Shown: positions 31,697 through 37,461 of the stretch, piece after piece
Numbering within the stretch: position 1 is the first letter of the stretch
Layout: the number at the start of each line of letters is the position of its first letter
DNA from: an uncultured Blautia sp.
GTDB taxonomy: Bacteria > Bacillota > Clostridia > Lachnospirales > Lachnospiraceae
Direction of reading: 5' to 3'
Length of the DNA: 37,461 bases
NCBI GenBank assembly: GCA_948436455.1
Contig: CAOJIB010000007.1
Coordinates: 1 to 37,461, forward strand
Made by a program: the position numbers and the translations under genes
The notes under the pieces: generated by a model
Databases searched by the model: none
Told to the model about the DNA's origin: nothing
What the model saw: the letters and a program-made list of their open reading frames with translations, nothing else

Positions 31697-32026
31697 ATGG
31701 AACAAGTAAAACATTGGATTGGCGTTTGGGCCATAACAGCAAAGTCGTTTTTCAGACATCCGATTCTTACAACCAAACAATTTTTTAAAGATTTCATGGA
31801 GGCGGATGTAACGGGCAAGATAAAGAAAATAATTTTGGTAGTACTTTTTCTCTTTATCTGTTATCAGGTTTTTGTTGCTGTGTGCTGCTTGCTATGCGTA
31901 CTGGCATTACTAGGAGGCGCTTTATCCCAAGAAGATATTTATCAAGAAAAGAAAGAACATTGGGATCAGTATTACGATCCATCCAGTCCGAATTATCACA
32001 AGAGACATCAATGGGATAAACAATAA
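31697..32026 (+). CDS. small single-span membrane protein with charged C-terminal tail
   Basis: A 109-residue protein with an aromatic amphipathic N-terminus (residues 1-35: HWIGVWAITAKSFFRHP) and one strong transmembrane segment at about residues 45-75 that carries three cysteines (CYQVFVAVCCLLC). The hydrophilic tail is rich in Asp, His and Tyr. The K/R-rich segment before the helix suggests the N-terminus is inside. No family recognised. AAAGGAG sits 7-10 nt before the ATG. It is 20 bp upstream of the lipoprotein gene and probably co-transcribed with it from P2. Confidence 0.75.
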   Translation: MEQVKHWIGVWAITAKSFFRHPILTTKQFFKDFMEADVTGKIKKIILVVLFLFICYQVFVAVCCLLCVLALLGGALSQEDIYQEKKEHWDQYYDPSSPNYHKRHQWDKQ

Positions 32027-32046
32027 ATCGAAAGGAGAAAGTAATT

Positions 32047-32559
32047 ATGAGAAAAATATTCATGATGCTTTTAGCAGGAGCTATGAGTGTAAGTATGCTG
32101 GCAGGATGTGGAAAGTCTGAGGAAGAAAAAGCTGCTGAGGAAATCGCAGATCATGTAAGAGAAGAAGCCGCTGAGGGTGGAGTCGATATTGATAAAATGC
32201 TAGAGGAAGATCAAACCAAATATGAAGAGCAGTACGAATCTGAGATGGATGAGGTAGAACGTCGCAATCAAGCGAAAATAGAGCTAGGAGACTTTGCAGA
32301 AGAAAAAATGGCTGAATTAGTTCCTCTATACCAAGAATATAAAGCTGCAAAAGATGCAGATGATCAAGCAAAAATGCAAGAGCTCGCAAATAGCATCAAG
32401 TCAGAATATGAATCTTATAGAAATGAATACAAGGAAATGAGCGACGAATTACTGGAAAAGTATAATCTTGATACGTTGCCAACGGCCGAAAATCAATCGA
32501 CAACAAGGTTTGAAAGACTAACAGGCGGCGGAAATATACATGATTTCATGGACTATTAA
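32047..32559 (+). CDS. predicted lipoprotein with coiled-coil domain
   Basis: A 170-residue surface lipoprotein. The signal peptide ends in the lipobox LAGC, with the lipidated cysteine at residue 21. Residues 25-150 are highly charged with Glu/Lys heptads (EEEKAAEEIADHVREEAAE, EYESYRNEYKEM) and are probably a long coiled coil, so it is extracellular. The C-terminal end (FERLTGGGNIHDFMDY) is unique. No family is recognised. AAAGGAG precedes the ATG at 32047. It follows the membrane protein gene by 20 bp, so both products face the envelope. The gene is AT-rich compared with the flanking DNA. Confidence 0.8.
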   Translation: MRKIFMMLLAGAMSVSMLAGCGKSEEEKAAEEIADHVREEAAEGGVDIDKMLEEDQTKYEEQYESEMDEVERRNQAKIELGDFAEEKMAELVPLYQEYKAAKDADDQAKMQELANSIKSEYESYRNEYKEMSDELLEKYNLDTLPTAENQSTTRFERLTGGGNIHDFMDY

Positions 32560-32904
32560 GATAAAAAATAATAGAATCGCTCTGAAATCGTCCTGAAAAT
32601 GCAATTTGGCAGCGCCTTGCTGCAAGAGTTTGGGGGATTCTAGGAAGAGCAGTCTCGTTTAAGCAGATTCATGATAAACCCATAAACAGCGTTCTACATA
32701 ACAAAACAGATTTATTCTGTCAGACAAGAAAAACTACAATCCCCAATTTCTTACAAAGATGTCCGGGATTGTAGTTTTTCTTAAGTTCGTGACATTGCGA
32801 TTTGTAGGGACTTTAGCCCTTGCACAAACAAATCAGCTTTTTGCTATTCATGTTTAAAATTTATGGCGTCGCTATGAATTTTATCGTTTGCCGTTACGGG
32901 AAAT
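32560..32904. other. AT-rich intergenic region with no gene
   Basis: This gap of about 345 bp has no supported frame. It holds a small ACAGA/TCTGT hairpin near 32706-32720 and the strong inverted repeat at 32726-32782. The AT-richness matches the cassette to the left rather than aroC to the right. Confidence 0.6.
32726..32782. terminator. bidirectional terminator, perfect 18-bp inverted repeat
   Basis: AAGAAAAACTACAATCCC (32726-32743) and GGGATTGTAGTTTTTCTT (32765-32782) pair fully across a 21-nt loop. The T-rich arm gives a T5 run on each strand. It lies between the lipoprotein gene and convergent aroC and can end both. Confidence 0.85.
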
Positions 32905-33999
32905 TTATTTATTGTAAAAGGCGGCGACGGAATCCATTGTGGCGGACATATTGGAAAAGAGCGCGTCCGTCAGAGCCAGGGCGCACATGGATTCTACGAC
33001 GACGACGGCCCTGGGCACGATCACCGGGTCGTGGCGGCCGTTGATGGTCAGCGCTGTTTCTTCGCCTGTTTGTGTAACTGTTTCCTGGGGCCGGCTGATG
33101 GAGGGCGTAGGCTTTATGGAAGCGCGTAGGCAGATGGGAGAACCGTCGCTGATGCCGCCCAGGATGCCGCCTGCGTGATTGGTCATTTTGGTGATTCGGC
33201 CGTTGATATTCCGAAAGCGGTCGTTATTGGCGGAGCCGTTGGAGGCGGCGGCCCGGATTCCGTCGCCGATTTCCACGGCCTTGACCGCGCCGATGGACAT
33301 GACGGCCTTGGCCAGATTGGCGTCCAGCTTTTCAAAGACCGGATCGCCAAGGCCCGCGGGAACGCCGGTGATCTCGCAAACGATGGTCCCGCCGGAGGAA
33401 TCTTGTTTTTTGATGCAGTCCTCCAGATATGCGGCGGCCTTTGCGGCGGCGGCGTTATCCGGCATAAAGACAGGGTTTTGCGGGATATCCTCCGGATGGA
33501 ATTCCTGGATGTGCACAGGGCCGATAGAAGCCGTATACGTGCAGAACCGGATGCCCACGGCGGACAAAATCTTTGCGGCGATGGCGCCGGCGGCTACTCG
33601 TCCGAGAGTCTCCCGGCCGGAGGAACGTCCGCCGCCCCGGTAATCCCGGAAGCCGTATTTCTGGTCAAACGTATAGTCGGCATGGCCGGGCCGGTAGCAG
33701 ACGGCGAGATTGCCATAGTCCCGGGAGCGCTGGTCTTCGTTGCGCACCAGGATGGAGATGGGGGCGCCGGTGGTCTTGCCTTCGAAAACGCCGGAGAGAA
33801 TTTCTGCCTGGTCGCCCTCCTTGCGGCTGGTGGTATACCGGCTCTGGCCGGGCCGCCGTCGGTTTAAGAATGATTGAATATCCTGCTCTTCTAAATGAAG
33901 CCCCGCGGGGCAGCCGTCTATGACAACGCCCAGCGCTTTTCCATGGGATTCGCCCCAGGTGGTAATTCGAAAATAATTTCCATATGTGGAACCGCTCAT
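32905..33999 (-). CDS. aroC: chorismate synthase
   Basis: AroC makes chorismate from EPSP, needing reduced FMN. The 364-residue protein has GNYFRITTWGESHG (residues 7-20), RRRPGQSRYTTSRKEGDQAEILSGV near 47-70, YRPGHADYTFDQKYGFRDYRGGGRSSGRET near 100-130, and DGSPICLRASIKPTPSIS near 290. It supplies the substrate of pheA, which is in the same window but 30 kb away. The ATG at 33999 follows GAGGATAG and a promoter lies upstream. Confidence 0.97.
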   Translation of the reverse strand: MSGSTYGNYFRITTWGESHGKALGVVIDGCPAGLHLEEQDIQSFLNRRRPGQSRYTTSRKEGDQAEILSGVFEGKTTGAPISILVRNEDQRSRDYGNLAVCYRPGHADYTFDQKYGFRDYRGGGRSSGRETLGRVAAGAIAAKILSAVGIRFCTYTASIGPVHIQEFHPEDIPQNPVFMPDNAAAAKAAAYLEDCIKKQDSSGGTIVCEITGVPAGLGDPVFEKLDANLAKAVMSIGAVKAVEIGDGIRAAASNGSANNDRFRNINGRITKMTNHAGGILGGISDGSPICLRASIKPTPSISRPQETVTQTGEETALTINGRHDPVIVPRAVVVVESMCALALTDALFSNMSATMDSVAAFYNK

Positions 34000-34046
34000 T
34001 TTTCTATCCTCGTATATTTTGTAGTACTACGTCGGTGTCGTGGTTT

Positions 34047-34075
34047 ATTATAAGTGATGGAGAAACATTTGTAAA
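34047..34075 (-). promoter_or_regulatory. sigma-A-type promoter of aroC
   Basis: On the minus strand TTTACA (34070-34075) and TATAAT (34047-34052) are 17 bp apart, placing the start about 40 nt before the aroC ATG. It lies in the gap after the QueG-like gene, so aroC has its own promoter. Confidence 0.7.
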
Positions 34076-34088
34076 CTGCGAAAGGCTG

Positions 34089-34787
34089 TCAGGCGCGTCC
34101 TCTTCCAGAAAAGGAATTTTGGCTCCCCAGATTGTACGGGCAGATGTCTCGGCACGCATGACAGGCAATCCGCCAGGTCTGTGTCCCCGGATCGTCTCCA
34201 AAGGCGAAGCCGTAGCAGGTTTGCTGCTTGATTTCTAAGTTTTCCAGCGCGTTTACAGGGCAGGCGTCAACGCAGCGGCCGCAGTGATCGCAAAGCGGCG
34301 GTTTCATTTCGTCCGGTGGGAATTCCTGCGCGCATAGAACCATACCCAGCCAGAGCATACTGCCGAATTCCGGCGTGATCAATAGCGAGTGGCGTCCAAT
34401 GCTTCCCAGCCCGGCTGCCTGCGCCGCATGCTTTTGTGAAACGAGTCCGCGCCATCGGCCGGTATTTGTATCCCATTGGCTCTCGTTCGTTGGTACAGGG
34501 ACGCAGAGAATCTGATGCTTTTCCATTTCTATACAAAAGTCGAGGGCTAGGGCGTCCATTTTCGGCGTAATGGAATTTCGCGCCCGCGTATATGGAATCG
34601 GAGAGCTGCAATGCAAGGTGCCGACGGGAAATCTGCATCCAAAGGATATGACGGATTTACAAAAGGGGAAGACGTCTAACGGATGGTAACCCTTCGGCGC
34701 GTCGGTAAATCGGTCCATGCTGGCTATGCCGCATAGATCCGCGCCTAGCGCAAACAGGATTTCTTTTACTTTTTTCTGATCGATCAT
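34089..34787 (-). CDS. QueG-like double 4Fe-4S cluster protein
   Basis: A 232-residue iron-sulfur protein related to epoxyqueuosine reductase. The N-terminus has KVKEILFALGADLCGIAS. GLGSIGRHSLLITPEFGSMLWLGMVL in the middle is the QueG-type segment. CDHCGRCVDACPVNAL and CYGFAFGDD...CHACRDICPYN give the two 4Fe-4S clusters. True QueG is about 380 residues with a HEAT-repeat tail, which is absent, so this is probably a paralogue of unknown substrate rather than a queuosine enzyme. The ATG at 34787 has AGGAGA upstream. Confidence 0.82.
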   Translation of the reverse strand: MIDQKKVKEILFALGADLCGIASMDRFTDAPKGYHPLDVFPFCKSVISFGCRFPVGTLHCSSPIPYTRARNSITPKMDALALDFCIEMEKHQILCVPVPTNESQWDTNTGRWRGLVSQKHAAQAAGLGSIGRHSLLITPEFGSMLWLGMVLCAQEFPPDEMKPPLCDHCGRCVDACPVNALENLEIKQQTCYGFAFGDDPGTQTWRIACHACRDICPYNLGSQNSFSGRGRA

Positions 34788-34853
34788 GGGGGATCTCCTG
34801 TGAAAATTCGACTCGTGGTATTTTAGAAGGTATCCCTTAAGGGCTGTAGATAA

Positions 34854-34882
34854 AGTATAGTTGAAAATGGCAAAATGATCAA
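34854..34882 (-). promoter_or_regulatory. sigma-A-type promoter of the QueG-like gene
   Basis: On the minus strand TTGATC (34877-34882) and TATACT (34854-34859) are 17 bp apart, so the start is about 60 nt before the ATG at 34787. The 13-bp string CTGTAGATAAAGT at 34844-34856 also occurs at 30868-30880. Confidence 0.55.
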
Positions 34883-34985
34883 CTCGAAAAAACCATCCTC
34901 CAGATAGCGCCTTTTTCCAAAAAAATCCAGGCGGCGCAAAATTTCATACCGTCGGAAAACTGCGGAACGGAGAGAATTCTTATGA

Positions 34986-35014
34986 TTGACAATATAGGTC
35001 AAATTGCGCATAAT
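34986..35014 (+). promoter_or_regulatory. promoter of the PatB/MalY gene with overlapping operator-like repeat
   Basis: TTGACA (34986-34991) and CATAAT (35009-35014) are 17 bp apart. The -35 box is part of an inverted repeat, TTGAC and GTCAA with a 7-bp gap (34986-35002), so a regulator could block it. The leader is about 95 nt. The rest of the gap from 34788 holds no gene. Confidence 0.6.
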
Positions 35015-35115
35015 AGGCGTAGAATCCGTGGGAATTTCCCAACGCTTTACGAAAGAGCAGAGGAAATTTTCCCTTGGAAAATACACAATGGAATTTTGTA
35101 AGGAGAGACTCCAAG

Positions 35116-36318
35116 ATGAAATACGATTTTACGACGATTATGAATCGAAGCGGAAGGGACGCGGTGGCCGTGGACGGTCCCGGCCATTTTCCAACGGCTC
35201 CGACGCCGCCTAAAAACGGTTTTGACTTTATCCCCATGTGGGTGGCCGACATGAATTTTCCCACAGTGCCCACCGTACCGGAAGCGATTATCGAACGGGC
35301 CAAGCATCCGGCCTATGGATATTTTGAAATCCGCGACGAATATTTTGACTCCATTATTCGATGGCAAAAAACGCGCAATCAGGTAGAGGGGCTGAAACGA
35401 GCGCATATCGGCTATGAAAACGGCGTTCTTGGCGGCGTCATTTCCGCGCTGACCAGCTATGCGTCGCCGGGAGACGCCGTCCTGCTCCACAGTCCCACCT
35501 ATATCGGATTTACAAGCTGTATCGCTGAAAACGGCTATCGGATGGTCTTAAGCGAATTAAAAAAGGACGAACGCGGCATATACCGTATGGACTATGAGGA
35601 TATGGATGCGAAAATCAAAGCGAATCATATCCATGTCGCGGTCATGTGCGCGCCTCACAATCCAACCGGGCGTGTCTGGGAACGCTGGGAGCTGGAAGAG
35701 GCCGTGAAGATTTTTGAAGAAAACGACGTGGTGGTTATTTCTGATGAAATCTGGTCTGACATTCTTTTAAACGGATACAGGCATATTCCCGTACAGTCCG
35801 TAAATGAATATGCCCGCGAGCATACGGCGGCCTTCTATGCGCCAAGCAAGACCTTCAATCTGGCTGGGCTAATCGGCAGCTACCATATTATTTACAATCA
35901 GGCCTTGCGGGATCGGATACAGTCGAAGGGCGCCAAGCCGCATTATAACAGCATGAACGTCCTCTCTATGCATGCGCTGATGGGCGCGTACCGTCCGGAG
36001 GGCTACGAATGGGTAGACGAGCTCTGCGAAACGCTCAGCGGGAATATCAATTATGCATGCGAGTATATCGCCGAACGTATAAACGGCGTTTCGGTGACAA
36101 AGCCGGAAGGAACGTATATGCTGTATCTGGACTGTACGAAATGGTGCGCGGACCATGGGAAAACGTTGGATGAACTACTTGGGGCCGGCTGGGATGTGGG
36201 CGTCGGCTGGCAGGACGGCAGGGCTTTCCATGGGCCGTGCCATATCCGTATGAATCTGGCGATGCCACTTGTAAGAGTGCAGGAGGCTTTCGATCGCCTG
36301 ACGAGGTATGTGTTTTGA
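35116..36318 (+). CDS. PatB/MalY-type PLP-dependent aminotransferase / C-S lyase
   Basis: A 400-residue fold-type I PLP enzyme of the MalY/PatB group, whose members cleave cystathionine or cysteine-like C-S bonds; some act as regulators. The N-terminal signature is FIPMWVADMNFPT, with YGYFEIRDEY after it. VMCAPHNPTGRVW near 177, DEIWSDILLNGY near 212, and the PLP Lys245 in APSKTFNLAGLIGSY follow. The C-terminal GVGWQDGRAFHGPCHIRMNLAMP is also typical. A frame is open from 35074, but AAGGAGAG before the ATG at 35116 fixes the start. A terminator follows. The substrate is inferred; aminotransferase activity is possible. Confidence 0.9.
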   Translation: MKYDFTTIMNRSGRDAVAVDGPGHFPTAPTPPKNGFDFIPMWVADMNFPTVPTVPEAIIERAKHPAYGYFEIRDEYFDSIIRWQKTRNQVEGLKRAHIGYENGVLGGVISALTSYASPGDAVLLHSPTYIGFTSCIAENGYRMVLSELKKDERGIYRMDYEDMDAKIKANHIHVAVMCAPHNPTGRVWERWELEEAVKIFEENDVVVISDEIWSDILLNGYRHIPVQSVNEYAREHTAAFYAPSKTFNLAGLIGSYHIIYNQALRDRIQSKGAKPHYNSMNVLSMHALMGAYRPEGYEWVDELCETLSGNINYACEYIAERINGVSVTKPEGTYMLYLDCTKWCADHGKTLDELLGAGWDVGVGWQDGRAFHGPCHIRMNLAMPLVRVQEAFDRLTRYVF

Positions 36319-36359
36319 AAAAATCTGTACCGTATTTATGGAAGCAACAAAAGAAGCAT

Positions 36360-36393
36360 AAAAACCGTCGTGGATTGAAAAGCGGCGGTTTTT
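36360..36393 (+). terminator. intrinsic terminator after the PatB gene
   Basis: AAAAACCGTCG (36360-36370) pairs with CGGCGGTTTTT (36383-36393) with one G-U pair and a T5 run. The next 118 bp before the corA promoter hold no gene. Confidence 0.8.
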
Positions 36394-36511
36394 ATGTTTA
36401 CCGTCATCTTTACTTTCCGGTGCAGGCGTTTGAAATAGATACAGCAGTTTTTTTGAATTTTGGAATAGAAGCTTCTTCATGCGCTTGCCCTGCTACAAAG
36501 CCCGGAAAGAA

Positions 36512-36540
36512 TTGACAAATTCCCAGGGAATCCGTATAAT
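36512..36540 (+). promoter_or_regulatory. consensus sigma-A promoter of corA
   Basis: TTGACA (36512-36517) and TATAAT (36535-36540) match the consensus at all 12 positions with 17-bp spacing, which makes it one of the strongest promoters in the window. The start site near 36547 leaves a leader of about 142 nt before the ATG. Confidence 0.85.
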
Positions 36541-36582
36541 GAGAATACTAAAATATGTTTGAAAATGATTGTCTTGAAAAGA

Positions 36583-36656
36583 GTCCTTTTCCTGTACATT
36601 TCCTGTGCAAAAAGGGAACGGGGCTTTTCGTTTTGGCCTTTTTGGCGGAAAGGGAC
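36583..36656 (+). promoter_or_regulatory. structured leader element before corA, candidate attenuator
   Basis: GTCCTTTTCC (36583-36592) can pair with GGAAAGGGAC (36647-36656), enclosing a second hairpin: AAAAAGG (36609-36615) with CCTTTTT (36637-36643), plus AACG/CGTT inside. TTTCCTGTACA and TTTCCTGTGCA repeat in tandem at 36588-36609, so the first copy overlaps the outer stem. The sequence does not show M-box features. Regulation is inferred only from position and structure. Confidence 0.4.
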
Positions 36657-36688
36657 AGAAAATATAAAAAGAAGGGAAGGTGCGGGAA

Positions 36689-37461
36689 ATGATCAGGGTT
36701 TTCAGGACCATAGACGGAACTATTCATCAGTGCGAGGAGCCGCAGGACGGCTGCTGGGTGGCGCTGACGAATCCGACGGCTACGGAGCTTTTCGAGCTTG
36801 CGGAAAAATATCAAATAGAAGTGGATGATCTTCGGGCCCCTTTGGATGAGGAGGAACGTTCCCGTATCGAAGTGGAAGATAATTATACGCTGATCCTGGT
36901 GGACGTCCCGATGATCGAAGAGCGCAATGAAAAGGACTGGTATGGAACGATTCCCCTAGGTATTCTGGTAACGGAGACGATGATCTTCACCGTTTGTCTG
37001 GAGGATACGCAGGTATTGACCCGTTTTATGGAAGGGCGGGTACGGAACTTTTATACGTATATGAAGACCCGCTTTATTTTGCAGATTTTGTATCGGAACG
37101 CCAGTATGTATCTGCGGTATCTGCGGATCATCGATAAAAAAAGCGAGCAGGTGGAGGAAAAGCTGCATCTGTCTACCAGGAATCAGGAGCTGATCGAGCT
37201 TTTGGAGCTGGAAAAGTCTCTGGTATATTTTACGACCTCGCTGCGTTCCAACGAGATCGTGCTGGAAAAGCTCTTGAAGGTGGAAACGATTAAGCAGTAT
37301 CCGGAGGATAAGGAGCTTTTGGAAGACGTTATCATAGAAAATAAGCAGGCGATTGAAATGGCCAATATTTACAGCGGGATTTTAAGCGGGATGATGGATG
37401 CTTTCGCTTCCGTCATTTCCAATAACTTAAATATCGTCATGAAGGTTCTGGCGATTATTAC
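36689..37461 (+). CDS. corA: CorA-family magnesium/divalent cation transporter, 3'-truncated by window edge
   Basis: CorA forms a homopentameric channel for magnesium. The frame starts at the ATG at 36689 behind GGGAAGG and runs off the right edge after 257 residues. The visible part is the cytoplasmic domain: WVALTNPTATELFELA, DDLRAPLDEEERSRIEVEDNYTLILVDVPM, and a long helical region with VYFTTSLRSNEIVLEKLL. The stretch ending LNIVMKVLAII begins the first transmembrane helix, so the second helix and the GMN signature motif are beyond the window. The family is clear; whether it carries magnesium or another ion is not. Confidence 0.92.
   Translation, partial: MIRVFRTIDGTIHQCEEPQDGCWVALTNPTATELFELAEKYQIEVDDLRAPLDEEERSRIEVEDNYTLILVDVPMIEERNEKDWYGTIPLGILVTETMIFTVCLEDTQVLTRFMEGRVRNFYTYMKTRFILQILYRNASMYLRYLRIIDKKSEQVEEKLHLSTRNQELIELLELEKSLVYFTTSLRSNEIVLEKLLKVETIKQYPEDKELLEDVIIENKQAIEMANIYSGILSGMMDAFASVISNNLNIVMKVLAII

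Noticed and set aside
33175..33867. 230-residue plus-strand frame inside aroC
   Set aside because: aroC is conserved on the other strand through this whole interval; the Gly/Ala-rich frame is compositional.

Overview
The window looks like a chromosomal segment of an anaerobic Clostridia bacterium, most likely Lachnospiraceae-like. This is inferred from the gene families, not from a marker gene. Supporting signs are strong AGGAGG-type ribosome binding sites, TTGACA/TATAAT promoters with 17-bp spacing, a CobA-HemD fusion, an EFR1-type flavodoxin/ferredoxin protein, DUF4474, DUF2304 and CmpB-type membrane proteins, and a secreted GH5 glucanase. No rRNA, tRNA, CRISPR array, transposase or prophage gene was recognised. 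Most of the window is housekeeping DNA of about 50% GC. The AT-rich exceptions are one gene at 8.4-9.0 kb and a cassette at 30.9-32.9 kb.

Layout. 1-1.4 kb (minus strand): the 3'-truncated pyrB and a small CmpB-like membrane protein. 1.5-10.0 kb (plus strand): pheA, a DUF815 AAA ATPase, exopolyphosphatase and polyphosphate kinase 1 in close succession, then a deoxyinosine-type DNA glycosylase, a secreted orphan and trpS. 10.2-14.2 kb: a GT4 glycosyltransferase on the minus strand diverges from GT2-DUF2304-tsaE-tsaB-rimI. The last three genes belong to tRNA t6A formation and S18 acetylation. 14.3-17.6 kb: a small Cys-rich protein, the GH5 enzyme, and a two-gene minus-strand operon (DUF4474 protein plus metallophosphoesterase).

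17.7-28.8 kb is the main biosynthetic block. A folate cluster (folC, folE, an HD hydrolase, folP, folB-folK) is followed by a tetrapyrrole cluster (hemA, precorrin-2 dehydrogenase, hemC, cobA-hemD, hemB, hemL). The tetrapyrrole set takes glutamyl-tRNA to uroporphyrinogen III and on to precorrin-2 and sirohydrochlorin. No late haem gene is present, so the local output is siroheme or corrinoid precursor. A 127-bp-period repeat with a nested 15-bp inverted repeat sits inside this cluster.

28.8-37.5 kb: a lactonase-like beta-propeller, the EFR1 protein, then the AT-rich cassette (XRE regulator, a 45-residue peptide, a membrane protein, a lipoprotein). Next come aroC, a QueG-like iron-sulfur protein, a PatB/MalY aminotransferase, and the start of a CorA magnesium transporter behind a consensus promoter and a structured leader.

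Points most worth following: two matching ECF-sigma-type promoters (AAAACC, 16 bp, CGTCTAAG) in front of the AT-rich cassette genes; an HD hydrolase placed where the folate pathway needs a dihydroneopterin triphosphate dephosphorylating enzyme; the DUF815 ATPase joined to ppx-ppk1; and structured leaders before corA, hemA and folC.
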